A DNA stretch of 64,000 bases, from positions 3,534,001-3,598,000 of the forward strand of contig OY769916.1 of NCBI GenBank assembly GCA_963669265.1. The letters run 5' to 3'. Position 1 is the first letter of the stretch; every line of letters starts with the position of its first letter. This stretch comes from SZUA-547 sp963669265 (lineage in GTDB: Bacteria > Pseudomonadota > Alphaproteobacteria > Rhodobacterales > Rhodobacteraceae). The position numbers and the translations under genes were made by a program. Positions 42,878-52,367 of this stretch are shown in pieces. The notes under the pieces were generated by a model that saw only the letters and a program-made list of their open reading frames with translations, ran no database searches and was not told where the DNA came from.

Positions 42878-43897
42878 ATGGCGCAGTCTCAGAACCTTTT
42901 TGCGCGTGCGCAAACCACGCTGCAGGACCTTTGGCCTGGAATTATGATCAGCGTGGTTATCGCGGTCACCTCGCAGTTCGTGTCCGATCACTATGGCGCG
43001 CCGTCGATGTTGTTGGCGCTGCTGTTGGGGATCGCGTTCCACTTTCTGGCCGAGGAAGGACGCTGCGTCGCCGGCATCGACTTCACGGCCAAGACCGTGC
43101 TTCGGGCCGGCGTCGCCTTGCTGGGCGCGCGCATCAGCGTCGATCTGATCGCCGGGTTGGGGCTTGAGTTGATCTTGATGGTCGTCGCCGGGGTCGCGGC
43201 GACGATCCTGTTTGGCCTCGCCGGCGCGCGGGTTCTGGGCCGGGGCTGGCGGCTGGCGCTGCTGACCGGCGGGTCGGTCGCGATCTGTGGCGCGTCGGCC
43301 GCGATGGCGATCGCCGCGGTCCTGCCAAAGAACGAGCACTCGGAACGCAATCTGCTCTTCACCGTTCTCAGCGTGACGGTGCTCAGCACCATTGCGATGA
43401 TCCTCTATCCGATCATCGCCGAGGCTTTCGCGTTCGACGATCGGGCCGCTGGCGTGTTCTTGGGCGGCACGATCCATGATGTCGCGCAGGTGGTCGGCGC
43501 TGGTTTCTCGATCTCGGACGAGGCGGGGGAGACCGCCACGCTGGTGAAACTGATCCGCGTCGCGCTGTTGGCGCCGGTTGTTCTGGTCTTTTCACTGGCG
43601 CTGCGGTCGCAATCGGGTGACGAGGATAAGAGCAAGCGTCCGCCGCTGTTGCCGGGGTTCGTGCTGGCGTTTCTCGTCTTCGCCGCGATCAACTCGACGG
43701 GCGTCATTCCGGCGGTGGTGACCGATGCGATGGGCGATATCTCTCGCTGGATGCTTCTCATCGCCATCGCGGCGGTTGGAATGAAAAGCTCGCTGCGGCG
43801 GATCTTTGAGATCGGCGGTCAGGCCATCGTGCTGATTGTCGCCGAGACGGTGTTTCTCGCCGCTTTCGTGATCGCCGGCATCTTCCTGCTGGCTTAA
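42878..43897 (+). CDS. YeiH/UPF0324-family putative sulfate exporter
   Basis: 339 residues with nine to ten membrane helices. Conserved family segments: FTAKTVLRAGVALLGARIS, GGSVAICGASAAMAIAAVLP and FLGGTIHDVAQVVGAGFSIS. Members are described as putative sulfate exporters in taurine/sulfonate degraders, but the substrate is rarely tested. Overlaps the convergent aminotransferase gene by four bases. Confidence 0.92.
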   Translation: MAQSQNLFARAQTTLQDLWPGIMISVVIAVTSQFVSDHYGAPSMLLALLLGIAFHFLAEEGRCVAGIDFTAKTVLRAGVALLGARISVDLIAGLGLELILMVVAGVAATILFGLAGARVLGRGWRLALLTGGSVAICGASAAMAIAAVLPKNEHSERNLLFTVLSVTVLSTIAMILYPIIAEAFAFDDRAAGVFLGGTIHDVAQVVGAGFSISDEAGETATLVKLIRVALLAPVVLVFSLALRSQSGDEDKSKRPPLLPGFVLAFLVFAAINSTGVIPAVVTDAMGDISRWMLLIAIAAVGMKSSLRRIFEIGGQAIVLIVAETVFLAAFVIAGIFLLA

Positions 43898-45084
43898 GCG
43901 ACCACAGGCTCCGCCGTCGCCAGAGCTTCGGCGGCGGCGCTCAGTCCCGGCGCATGCGGAACGCCGAGCGCCTTCAGGCCTGTCTCCACCGCGCCGAGCG
44001 CGCCCAACACCATCGGCGCGTTCACATGGCCCATATGGCCGATGCGAAACGCGGCGCCGGGCGAGGGGTTCAGAATGCTGATCCCCAGAGTGACTCCCAG
44101 ACTGTCTTCGGTGTAGCGGCGCAGGGTCTCTACTTCGAATCCCGGCGTCAGGATCGTGGTCACCGAGGCCGCGCGCTGGGCCGGATCTTGCACCAAAAGA
44201 CGCAGCGCGCCTTGCTCAGACCACGCGTCAACCGCCGCCTGCACCGCGCCGGCGAGCGCCGCGTGCCGGGCCCAGGCGCTCTCCATCCCTTCTTCGAAAA
44301 GCATGTCCATAGCTTCACGCAGTCCGAACAGCATCTGGCAGGGCGCCGTGCCGCAGAAATTGAGGTAATACTGCTCGCCCATACGCTGGGTCCAATCCCA
44401 GTATCCGGTCCGCAGACCAGCGGATTTGTGGACCTCGAACGCCTTTGGTCCGACGGTGTTGAAGCCGAGCCCCGGCGGCGTCATCAGACCCTTCTGGCTG
44501 GCGGAGACCGCTACATCGACGCCCCAGGCGTCCATCTCGAACGGCGCGCAACCAAGCGAGGCGATCACGTCGACCATGTAGAGCGCAGGGTGCCCGGCGG
44601 CGTCGATCGCCGCGCGGATGGCCGGAATGTCATTCGCCACGCCTGAGGCCGTATCGATCTGTGCGATCAACACGGCCCGGATCTCGCCCGCCGTATCGGC
44701 GCGCAGACGCTCCTCCACCGCCGCCGGGTCGATGGCGACGCCATGCGGCGCGTTCATCATTTCGATATCGATGCCCAGCGTCGTCGCCATCTGTCCCCAG
44801 CCGGCCGCGAACATGCCGGCGTTGAGCACCAGCGCCTTGTCGCCCTTAGAGAAGACGTTTGAGAGCGCGGCCTCCCAAACGCCGTGCCCATTGGCGATGT
44901 AGAGGAAGCTGCGGCCCGCGCTGCGGTTGACGACGCTGAGATCGCTCAGCAGGCTCTCGGTCAGGTCGACCAGAGGCCCTTCATAGATATTCACCGCCTG
45001 GCGGTGCATCGCCGCAAGCACGCGCGAGGGCACCGTGCTCGGCCCCGGGATCGACAGAAAATGAACGCCATTCGACAATGTCAT
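43894..45084 (-). CDS. Class V aminotransferase (alanine--glyoxylate / serine--glyoxylate type)
   Basis: 396 residues from the ATG at 45084 with GGAGG upstream; the longer frame to 45138 adds an unlike tail. Landmarks: FLSIPGPSTVPSRVLAAMHR, IYIANGHGVWEAAL-like core (YIANGHGVWEAAL), DVIASLGCAPFEMDAWGVDV, and the PLP lysine in AVSASQKGLMTPPGLGF. Such enzymes transfer the amino group from alanine or serine to glyoxylate. A link with glyoxylate from AllA is possible but the genes are 7 kb apart. Confidence 0.9.
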   Translation of the reverse strand: MTLSNGVHFLSIPGPSTVPSRVLAAMHRQAVNIYEGPLVDLTESLLSDLSVVNRSAGRSFLYIANGHGVWEAALSNVFSKGDKALVLNAGMFAAGWGQMATTLGIDIEMMNAPHGVAIDPAAVEERLRADTAGEIRAVLIAQIDTASGVANDIPAIRAAIDAAGHPALYMVDVIASLGCAPFEMDAWGVDVAVSASQKGLMTPPGLGFNTVGPKAFEVHKSAGLRTGYWDWTQRMGEQYYLNFCGTAPCQMLFGLREAMDMLFEEGMESAWARHAALAGAVQAAVDAWSEQGALRLLVQDPAQRAASVTTILTPGFEVETLRRYTEDSLGVTLGISILNPSPGAAFRIGHMGHVNAPMVLGALGAVETGLKALGVPHAPGLSAAAEALATAEPVVA

Positions 45085-45287
45085 GATAACCCTCCGCGCC
45101 TGACCTTTCGCAGATAGCAGACATTCGCGTTCTGGCAATTGTGAATCGTCCGTGCGCCTCCACGCTTTCCCGTGAGGATCATTAGCGTTAAGGTCGGTGT
45201 TGAAGTGTTTGATGTGAGTGCGTTCCTTCTTATGAATCCAACCATACGCAGAGCGACCGCCGCCTCCGCGACACCTGCGAGCGGCCG

Positions 45288-45680
45288 ATGACGGGGCTAA
45301 CCGATCTGCAGCTATGTCTGGCGGCTCTGCTTTTGTTCCAGTTGAAGCACTGGCTGTTCGATTTCCTGCTTCAGACGAACTATCAGCTGATGAACAAGGG
45401 GCGCTACGGCCATCCCGGCGGGATCATTCACTCGGGCGGGCACATGCTCGGCTCCGTGCCCATCCTCATCATGATGGATCCCGGTATGAACTGGGTCATC
45501 GGACTGGCGGTTGCAGAGTTCGTTGTTCACTACCATTGCGACTGGGTGAAGGAGCGGATGAACCGCACGCACGGTTGGTCCATGGAGAATCGTGGCTTCT
45601 GGCTCGCGCTTGGGGCTGATCAGGCGTTTCACCAATTGACCTATGTCGCGATGATCGCCATGGCGCTGGCGGTCGCCTGA
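45288..45680 (+). CDS. DUF3307 family membrane protein
   Basis: 130 residues with three to four hydrophobic segments. DUF3307 hallmarks are visible: LLFQLKHWLFDFLLQTNYQL, GGIIHSGGHMLGS, EFVVHYHCDWVKERMN and ALGADQAFHQLTYVAMIA, including several conserved His and Asp within or near helices. Function unknown. It lies 50 bases upstream of the ABC-like gene on the same strand and probably shares its transcript. Confidence 0.8.
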   Translation: MTGLTDLQLCLAALLLFQLKHWLFDFLLQTNYQLMNKGRYGHPGGIIHSGGHMLGSVPILIMMDPGMNWVIGLAVAEFVVHYHCDWVKERMNRTHGWSMENRGFWLALGADQAFHQLTYVAMIAMALAVA

Positions 45681-45730
45681 CGCGACCGCCCATTGCCCTG
45701 CGGGGCGCAACAGGGATCGGCGAGGAGAGC

Positions 45731-48334
45731 GTGGAGAAGAGTCTCTTCCGGTGGGTGCTCAAGCACAGCGCACGGAGCCAGTTCTATCTGGTTCTGATCA
45801 CCGTCATTTCGTTCCCGATCGTCTACATCTCGCTGGAACTGCCGAAGATCATCGTCAATGACGCCCTGCAGGGCGTCAGCTTCCCGCGCGAGATCCTGAG
45901 CCTCGAATTCGATCAGATCCCATATCTGTTCCTGCTCTGCGGCACGTTCTTCGCTATGGTCGTCCTTAACAACGTGGTGAAGTATTTCTTCAACACCTAT
46001 CGCGGGGTGGTCGGCGAACGCATGCTGCGGCGTTTGCGCTATGACCTTTATGAGCGCGTCATGCGGATGCGGCCCAGCGAATACCGCAAAGCCAGCCCCG
46101 GCGAGATCGTGCAGATGGTCACCGCCGAAGTGGAACCCTTAAGCGGTTTCGTCTCGGCCGCTGTCGCCGTGCCTGCGTTTCAGGGCGGGATGCTGGCGGT
46201 CTATATCGTCTTCATCTTCATTCAGGATCCGCTACTGGGCGCAGCCGCGATCTTTTTCTATCCCATTCAGGCGTGGATCATTCCGAAGTTGCAGCGCCGC
46301 GTCGTAGCATTGCAGCATGACCGCATCGCGAACGTGCGCGCCATGTCCGACGACATCGGCGAGGCGGTGGCGAACCTTCGAGACGTGCACGCCAACGCCG
46401 CCGCGCCCTGGCGGCTGGCGGCCCTGACGGCGGCGCTGCACCGGAACTTCGTGATCCGCTACGCGATCTATCGGCGGAAGTTTCTGATCAAGTTCGTCAA
46501 CAACTTCGTCAATCAGCTCACGCCGTTCCTGTTCTACTCGATCGGCGGCTATCTGGTGATCGTCGGCCGGCTGGATCTGGGGGCGCTGGTGGCGGTGCTG
46601 GCCGCCTATAAGGATCTGGCGGGGCCGTGGAAGGAGCTGCTGAACTACTATCAGCTTCAGGCGGATATGCGGGTGCGCTACGCCACCATTGTCGAGCGGT
46701 TCGACGCCGCCGAAACCGAGCCGCGCCGTCGCCTGTTCCCCGAAGAGGACGAAGCGCCGCTAACAGGCGATTTGAAATTCAACAAGGTCTCCGCCTCGGC
46801 GCTGGGCGGGTCCGGCGGATTGAAGAATGCGACAGTCGCTGTGGAGGCGCGCGCGCGCGTTGCGGTGCTTGGTTCGGATTCCAGCGGACGCGACACGTTC
46901 CTGCAGCTGGCCGCGGGGCTGGTGGATTCCGAGACAGGCGCGGTTGAACTCGGTGGTCAGAACCTGAACGAGGTCTCCTACGGCTCGGTCTCCTCGGCTC
47001 TGGCCTATGTGGACGGCGCGCCGGCGGTCTTTTCCGGCACGTTGCGGGACAACATGCGTTACGGCCTTCTGCGCCCGCCCGAATTCGATGCGGCGGCGGC
47101 GACGCCTGAGATCCGCGCGCGGGCGGTCGAGGCGCGCCGGACCGCCAATCTGGATGTAGACAGCGAACTTGACTGGACCGATTACGGTCTTTGCGACGCC
47201 AACGGCCCGGCAGAGTTCGACGCGCGTCTGATCGAGCTGTGCGATGCATTCGGGCTGGAAGGCGAGTTGCGGGCGCTGGGCCTGAACGCCAGCATCGATG
47301 AGGAGGCCCAGCCCGATCTCGCCGCCGCGATCACCCGCGCGCGCGTGGCTATGGCCGAGCGCGCCGGCGACAAGGAGGGCGTCGCCGATGTGGTGGAGTT
47401 CTGGGACCGGAACCAGTTCAACGAGAACGCCTCGGTCGCCGAAAACGCTCTGTTCTCACTGCCAAAAGGGTCGCCTCCGAGGCTGAAGCAACTCTATGAC
47501 GACCCGGAGGTGCGCGAGGTCTTCGAAGGGACGGAGGCCGAGCTGGCGTTGGCGGGAATAGGGCTGGATGTCGTGGCCGCGCTGGCGGAACTGCTGCGCA
47601 ACGTCTCCGCCGATTCTCGTCTGATGAAGGACCTCAACCTCTTCCGGCTGGAGGATTTGCCCGAATACGAACTCATCGCTCAGCGCGCCGAACAACGCGG
47701 CGTGGAGGCGCTGTCTCGCAAACATAAGGCGCGACTGGCGGGGGTGGCGTTTGAGCTGATCCCGGCCCGGCACCGCCTGGGTGTGATGAACGACAAGTGG
47801 CGCGCCGCCATCCTCGCGGCGCGGGACTTGTTTGAGCCTGTGCGCGCGAAGCCCAATCGGTTCGTGGCATTCGATTCCGACAAGTACATTCCCGGCCTCT
47901 CGCTGCGAGACAATCTCCTGATCGGTAAACCCCGTCTCAACCGACGCGAAAAGTGGGGTAAGATCGATGAATTCCTGCGTGTCGGCCTGCGGGACTTGGA
48001 TCTGGAGGAAGATGTCAAGCTGGCCGCGCTGGATACGCCGATCGCCTCCGGCGGACCGGGGATGTCGTCGACCAGCCGGCTGCGTCTCGCATTGATCCGC
48101 GCGCTGGTGCGCCGGCCGCGATTCCTGGTGCTTGATGGCGTGGCTGCAACAGCCAATGACGACGACGAGAAGCTGTTCGATTTAGTCATATCACAATTAG
48201 GTGATATCGGCCTACTCTATGGCGTGACGAGCGAGGCCAGCGCGCGCCGCCTGGAGCGAGCGATCGTGATACGTGACGAGAGAATTGCGAACGATGGCCC
48301 GGTGGACGAGTCGCTCGGCGCGGCGGCGCAATGA
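45731..48334 (+). CDS. ABC-exporter-like membrane protein with degenerate, insertion-bearing nucleotide-binding domain
   Basis: 867 residues from a GTG with GAGGAGA upstream. Residues 1-330 form an ABC type I exporter membrane domain (six helices; RRLRYDLYERVMRMRPSEYRK is the usual intracellular loop). The following ATPase domain is unusual: the Walker A position reads GSDSSGRDT (381-389) with Arg387 in place of Lys, the signature region reads ASGGPGMSSTSRLRLALIRAL (from 772), and Walker B FLVLDG has Asp802 but Gly803 where the catalytic Glu should be. About 390 residues separate Walker A from the signature, some 270 more than normal; the insert is acidic and helical. ATP hydrolysis is doubtful. 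Next gene is a cNMP-binding protein. Confidence 0.85.
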   Translation: MEKSLFRWVLKHSARSQFYLVLITVISFPIVYISLELPKIIVNDALQGVSFPREILSLEFDQIPYLFLLCGTFFAMVVLNNVVKYFFNTYRGVVGERMLRRLRYDLYERVMRMRPSEYRKASPGEIVQMVTAEVEPLSGFVSAAVAVPAFQGGMLAVYIVFIFIQDPLLGAAAIFFYPIQAWIIPKLQRRVVALQHDRIANVRAMSDDIGEAVANLRDVHANAAAPWRLAALTAALHRNFVIRYAIYRRKFLIKFVNNFVNQLTPFLFYSIGGYLVIVGRLDLGALVAVLAAYKDLAGPWKELLNYYQLQADMRVRYATIVERFDAAETEPRRRLFPEEDEAPLTGDLKFNKVSASALGGSGGLKNATVAVEARARVAVLGSDSSGRDTFLQLAAGLVDSETGAVELGGQNLNEVSYGSVSSALAYVDGAPAVFSGTLRDNMRYGLLRPPEFDAAAATPEIRARAVEARRTANLDVDSELDWTDYGLCDANGPAEFDARLIELCDAFGLEGELRALGLNASIDEEAQPDLAAAITRARVAMAERAGDKEGVADVVEFWDRNQFNENASVAENALFSLPKGSPPRLKQLYDDPEVREVFEGTEAELALAGIGLDVVAALAELLRNVSADSRLMKDLNLFRLEDLPEYELIAQRAEQRGVEALSRKHKARLAGVAFELIPARHRLGVMNDKWRAAILAARDLFEPVRAKPNRFVAFDSDKYIPGLSLRDNLLIGKPRLNRREKWGKIDEFLRVGLRDLDLEEDVKLAALDTPIASGGPGMSSTSRLRLALIRALVRRPRFLVLDGVAATANDDDEKLFDLVISQLGDIGLLYGVTSEASARRLERAIVIRDERIANDGPVDESLGAAAQ

Positions 48335-48372
48335 AGGCGCGCCCGCGCATTAGGAAGTGAAGGGGGTTAGGC

Positions 48373-48828
48373 TTGGCTCTTGAATCCGAAGTCGATGCGC
48401 TGCGAGCGGTGCCGCTGTTTCGCGCCATCGATCCCAAGGAGCTTAAACTTCTTGTGTTTCTGAGCGAGGAACAGGTGTTTCACGACGGTGAGCGGCTATG
48501 CGTGCAGGGCGACGAGGGCGATTGCGCTTATGTCCTGTTGGAGGGCGAAGCGCTGATCGTAGTCGAGTTCGACGGGGTCGACCGGGTTGTGCGCACTCTT
48601 GGTCCAAACCAGGTCTTCGGTGAAATCGCCATCATACGCGGCGTGCCGCGAACGGCCTCCGTCATCGCCAAAGGCGATGTGCGCGCGCTACGGATTCAGT
48701 CGGAAGTGTTCCTGAAATTGTTGCGCGAGTTCCCGGATATGGGGCTCGAGGTGATGCGCGAACTCGCCAAGCGGCTTGAGGTGACGACGCAAGAGCTGGC
48801 GCAGGCGCAGGCCCAGTCCGCCGCCTGA
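48373..48828 (+). CDS. Stand-alone cyclic-nucleotide-binding domain protein
   Basis: 151 residues from a TTG with AAGGGGG upstream. It is one cNMP-binding domain (RAVPLFRAIDPKELKLLVFL...) with no helix-turn-helix, so it is not a Crp-type regulator. The phosphate-binding cassette FGEIAIIRGVPRTASV keeps Glu84 (ribose) and Arg93 (phosphate), so it should bind cAMP or cGMP. It ends in a Gln/Ala-rich helix. It lies 38 bases downstream of the ABC-like gene, and a regulatory partnership with it is likely. Confidence 0.88.
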   Translation: MALESEVDALRAVPLFRAIDPKELKLLVFLSEEQVFHDGERLCVQGDEGDCAYVLLEGEALIVVEFDGVDRVVRTLGPNQVFGEIAIIRGVPRTASVIAKGDVRALRIQSEVFLKLLREFPDMGLEVMRELAKRLEVTTQELAQAQAQSAA

Positions 48829-48848
48829 TCCGGCGCGCCCCGCTCGCT

Positions 48849-49658
48849 TCATTCGCGGTGCAGAATCTTATCGACGATGAACGACCAACTGGACGTAGGA
48901 TTGAAATCGGCAGCGATGGCCTCCGGGTCGTATTTTTTTCGCGCCCATTTCATGAACGGCATGGACTCCACTTTAAAGTCCCGCTCATACGCGTCGATCA
49001 GCGCATCCAGAATACCGGTCCGGCTGCTGCGGAAATGGCCGTATTTAGGGCTGAGTTGCTCCCGCGCCTCCTCGATCGTGGACTCCTCCACGATCAGCCG
49101 CCACAGCGCGCCGGCCAGCCCGGTGCGGTCCGCGCCGGATTTGCAGTGAAACAGCACCGGACGCTCGGCGGCGCGATAGACCTTGGCGAGCTCGATCAAC
49201 ATTTTCCGCGGCGGCAGTTCCCGCGACTTCAGACTGACCTGGACCAGTTTCAGACCGTGCCGCGCGCAGGCGTCCTTTTCAAGCTGCCAGGACCCGAACT
49301 CGATCCCGTGCCGAAGGTAAAGCACCGTCTTACCGCCCTCTTCGGCGAATTTTCGAATGTGATGCGGGGCGGGCTGCGCCGCGCGGAAGACGCCAGGCGC
49401 CACCTGATGCTTGTTCAGATAGATATATCGGAAGAATCCATGATCGACGAAGAACATGCTGACCCAGGCGCGCCACCACTGGCTGCGCGTCTCGATCTTC
49501 GCGTCAAACCGTTTGCGGCGGCGTTCCCGCACGATCCGCCGGCGGTCAGGCGCCTCCATCGGCGCCGAAGGATCACGAGTCTCCGCCGGATCGGAAGGGA
49601 CGGGCGCTTCGACAGGCTCCGAAGGCCGCGGCGCGTCGTTCTCTGAATTCTCGTTCAT
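48849..49658 (-). CDS. Dual-specificity/tyrosine protein phosphatase family protein
   Basis: 269 residues. The first 60 are Pro/Glu/Arg-rich and disordered. The catalytic loop is H171-CKSGADRTG (Cys172, Arg178; the CX5R form), preceded by VFRAAQPAPHHIRKFAEEGGKTVLYLR, typical of DSP-like bacterial phosphatases also found near lipid A or polysaccharide genes. The general-acid segment is not obvious. Convergent with the cNMP-binding gene; 73 bases downstream of ahcY on the same strand. Confidence 0.85.
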   Translation of the reverse strand: MNENSENDAPRPSEPVEAPVPSDPAETRDPSAPMEAPDRRRIVRERRRKRFDAKIETRSQWWRAWVSMFFVDHGFFRYIYLNKHQVAPGVFRAAQPAPHHIRKFAEEGGKTVLYLRHGIEFGSWQLEKDACARHGLKLVQVSLKSRELPPRKMLIELAKVYRAAERPVLFHCKSGADRTGLAGALWRLIVEESTIEEAREQLSPKYGHFRSSRTGILDALIDAYERDFKVESMPFMKWARKKYDPEAIAADFNPTSSWSFIVDKILHRE

Positions 49659-49731
49659 GCGATGTCAGCCCTATCGCCCATGGACGGACCGCGCAACCGC
49701 GCCATGGGACGCGGCGCGCATCGCAATGCGC

Positions 49732-51123
49732 CTAGTAGCGATAATGCTCCGGCTTGTAGGGGCCCGAGGTCTCGACGCCGATATAGGTCGCCTGTTCTTC
49801 GGACAGCTTCGAGAGCGACGCGCCGAGCTTCTCCAGATGCAGCCGCGCGACCTTTTCGTCCAGATGCTTCGGCAGCACATAGACCTCTTTGCCGTACTCG
49901 CCGCCCTTGGTGAAGAGCTCGATCTGCGCCAGCACCTGGTTGGTGAAGCTGGCCGACATCACGAAGCTGGGATGCCCGGTGGCGTTTCCGAGATTGAGCA
50001 GGCGCCCCTCCGACAGCAGGATCATGCGTTTGCCGTCGGGGAACTCGATCATGTCCACCTGGGGTTTCACGTTGGTCCATTTCAGATTCTTGAGGGCCGA
50101 GACCTGAATCTCATTGTCGAAATGGCCGATATTGCCGACGATCGCCATGTCCTTCAGGGCGCGCATATGGTCGATCGTGATCACGTCCTTGTTGCCGGTC
50201 GTGGTGATGACAATGTCGGCGCGGGGGGCAGCGTCCTCCAGCGTGACGACCTCATAGCCGTCCATCGCCGCCTGTAGCGCGCAGATCGGATCGATCTCGG
50301 TGACCAGCACGCGGGCGCCGGCGCCGGATAGCGAGGCCGACGAACCCTTGCCGACATCGCCATAGCCGCAGACCACCGCGACCTTTCCCGCCATCATCAC
50401 GTCGGTGCCGCGCCGGATACCGTCGACCAACGATTCCTTGCAGCCGTACTTGTTGTCGAATTTCGACTTGGTGACGGAGTCGTTGACGTTGATGGCGGGG
50501 AAGGGCAGCAGACCTTTCTCCATAAGCTGGTAAAGCCGGTTGACGCCGGTGGTCGTCTCCTCGGTTACGCCCTTGATCGCGTCGCGCTGTTTCGCGAACC
50601 AGCCGGGGCTGGAGGCGAGACGCGTCTTGATCTGCGCGAACAGCACTTCCTCCTCCTCGGAGCCGGGGTTCGAGAGCACGTCTTCGCCCGCCTCGGCGCG
50701 CGCGCCGAGGATGATGTACATTGATGCGTCGCCGCCATCGTCGAGGATCATGTTGCTGGGCTCGCCGTCCGGCCACTGGAAGATCTTGTCGGTGTAGGAC
50801 CAGTACTCCTCCAGCGTCTCGCCCTTCACCGCGAAAACCGGCACGCCGGAGGCGGCGATGGCTGCGGCGGCGTGATCCTGGGTCGAAAAGATATTGCAGG
50901 ACGCCCAGCGCACTTCGGCGCCGAGCGCAGTCAGCGTCTCGATCAGCACGGCGGTTTGAATCGTCATATGCAGCGAGCCGGTGATCCGTGCGCCTTTCAG
51001 CGGCTTGGTCTCGCCAAACTCCTCGCGACAGGCCATCAGGCCCGGCATCTCGGTCTCGGCGATCTCAATCTCTTTGCGGCCGAAATCGGCGAGCGCGATG
51101 TCCTTGATGACGTAATCGGTCAT
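49732..51123 (-). CDS. ahcY: Adenosylhomocysteinase
   Basis: 463 residues, full length, ending in the conserved KPEHYRY. It hydrolyses S-adenosylhomocysteine to adenosine and homocysteine using tightly bound NAD. Visible are the NAD-binding VVCGYGDVGKGSS, the substrate segment NVNDSVTKSKFDNKYGC, and CNIFSTQDHAAAAIA. It follows metK by 38 bases, so synthesis of SAM and removal of its product are encoded together. Confidence 0.97.
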   Translation of the reverse strand: MTDYVIKDIALADFGRKEIEIAETEMPGLMACREEFGETKPLKGARITGSLHMTIQTAVLIETLTALGAEVRWASCNIFSTQDHAAAAIAASGVPVFAVKGETLEEYWSYTDKIFQWPDGEPSNMILDDGGDASMYIILGARAEAGEDVLSNPGSEEEEVLFAQIKTRLASSPGWFAKQRDAIKGVTEETTTGVNRLYQLMEKGLLPFPAINVNDSVTKSKFDNKYGCKESLVDGIRRGTDVMMAGKVAVVCGYGDVGKGSSASLSGAGARVLVTEIDPICALQAAMDGYEVVTLEDAAPRADIVITTTGNKDVITIDHMRALKDMAIVGNIGHFDNEIQVSALKNLKWTNVKPQVDMIEFPDGKRMILLSEGRLLNLGNATGHPSFVMSASFTNQVLAQIELFTKGGEYGKEVYVLPKHLDEKVARLHLEKLGASLSKLSEEQATYIGVETSGPYKPEHYRY

Positions 51124-51161
51124 GACGGGTCCTGTCTGGTCGAATGTGCTCTGAGCGGGTG

Positions 51162-52328
51162 TCAGGTAAGCGCGGATTTGAGGGCGTCAACCAGGTCGAC
51201 TTTTTCCCAGGAAAAGCCGCCATCGGCCTCGGGCTCGCGGCCGAAATGACCATAGGCGGCGGTGCGCGCATAGATCGGCCGGTTGAGCTCCAGATGCTCG
51301 CGAATGCCGCGCGGGCTGAGATCCATCACCTCGGCCGCCGCAGCCGCGAGCTTGCTTTCTATGATGCGCCCGGTGCCGTGGGTCTCGACGAAAATCGAGA
51401 GCGGCTTGGAGACGCCAATCGCGTAGGCCAGCTGAATGACGCAGCGATCCGCGAATCCCGCCGCAACGATGTTCTTCGCCAGATAGCGCGCGGCGTAAGC
51501 GGCGGAACGGTCGACCTTGGTCGGGTCCTTGCCGGAGAATGCGCCGCCGCCATGCGGGGCTGCGCCGCCATAAGTGTCGACGATGATCTTGCGTCCGGTC
51601 AGGCCCGCGTCGCCATCCGGGCCGCCGATGACGAATTTGCCGGTCGGGTTCACATAGAACTCGCTTTCGGGCGGCATCCAGCCGTCGGGCAGGACCTTTT
51701 CGATATGCGGCCGGACGATCTCTTTGACGTCGTCCTGGCTCAGATCGTCTGAATGTTGGCTTGAGACTACGACGCAGGTGCAGGCGACCGGGCGTCCGGC
51801 TTCGTAGCGCAGCGTGACCTGCGCCTTGGCGTCCGGCCCGAGGCCCGGTTCGGCGCCCGAATGGCGCGCATCGGCCAGAGAGCGCAGAATGTTGTGGCTG
51901 TACTGCAGCGGCGCGGGCATCAACTCTTTGGTCTCGTTCACGGCGTAGCCAAACATGATGCCCTGATCGCCGGCGCCTTCATCCTTGTCGCCGGAGGCGT
52001 CGACGCCCTGCGCGATCTCGGTCGACTGGGCGTGGAGTAGGTTTTCCACCTCCATCGTCCGCCAGTGGAATCCTTCCTGCTCGTATCCGATGTCGCGCAC
52101 CGCGTCGCGGGCGATATCCTCCACCCTGGCCATGACGGAGTCAGGGCCGCGAACTTCGCCGGCGATGACGATGCGATTGGTGGTCGAGAGGCTCTCGCAC
52201 GCCACGCGCGCCTCCGGATCCTCGGTCAGATAGGCGTCGAGAACGGCGTCGGAAATCCGGTCGCACAACTTGTCCGGATGGCCCTCGGAAACGGACTCGC
52301 TGGTGAAATGATAGAATTCTCTCGACAT
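51162..52328 (-). CDS. metK: S-adenosylmethionine synthase
   Basis: 388 residues starting MSREFYHFTSESVSEGHPDK, the universal MetK opening. The ATP-binding GAGDQGIMFGYA and the P-loop-like GGGAFSGKDPTKVDRSAAYAAR are intact. The ATG at 52328 is certain by homology; the frame stays open upstream to 52481 but that part is leader. First gene of metK-ahcY. Its leader holds a hairpin with possible pseudoknot potential. Confidence 0.97.
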   Translation of the reverse strand: MSREFYHFTSESVSEGHPDKLCDRISDAVLDAYLTEDPEARVACESLSTTNRIVIAGEVRGPDSVMARVEDIARDAVRDIGYEQEGFHWRTMEVENLLHAQSTEIAQGVDASGDKDEGAGDQGIMFGYAVNETKELMPAPLQYSHNILRSLADARHSGAEPGLGPDAKAQVTLRYEAGRPVACTCVVVSSQHSDDLSQDDVKEIVRPHIEKVLPDGWMPPESEFYVNPTGKFVIGGPDGDAGLTGRKIIVDTYGGAAPHGGGAFSGKDPTKVDRSAAYAARYLAKNIVAAGFADRCVIQLAYAIGVSKPLSIFVETHGTGRIIESKLAAAAAEVMDLSPRGIREHLELNRPIYARTAAYGHFGREPEADGGFSWEKVDLVDALKSALT

Positions 52329-52367
52329 GCTCTCTCGCCCTGATCGGTGCGGCTCTCTTCGCCGGAT

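Noticed and set aside
51124..51161. Possible SAH riboswitch ahead of ahcY
   Set aside because: Only 38 bases separate metK and ahcY, and the conserved SAH aptamer elements are absent.
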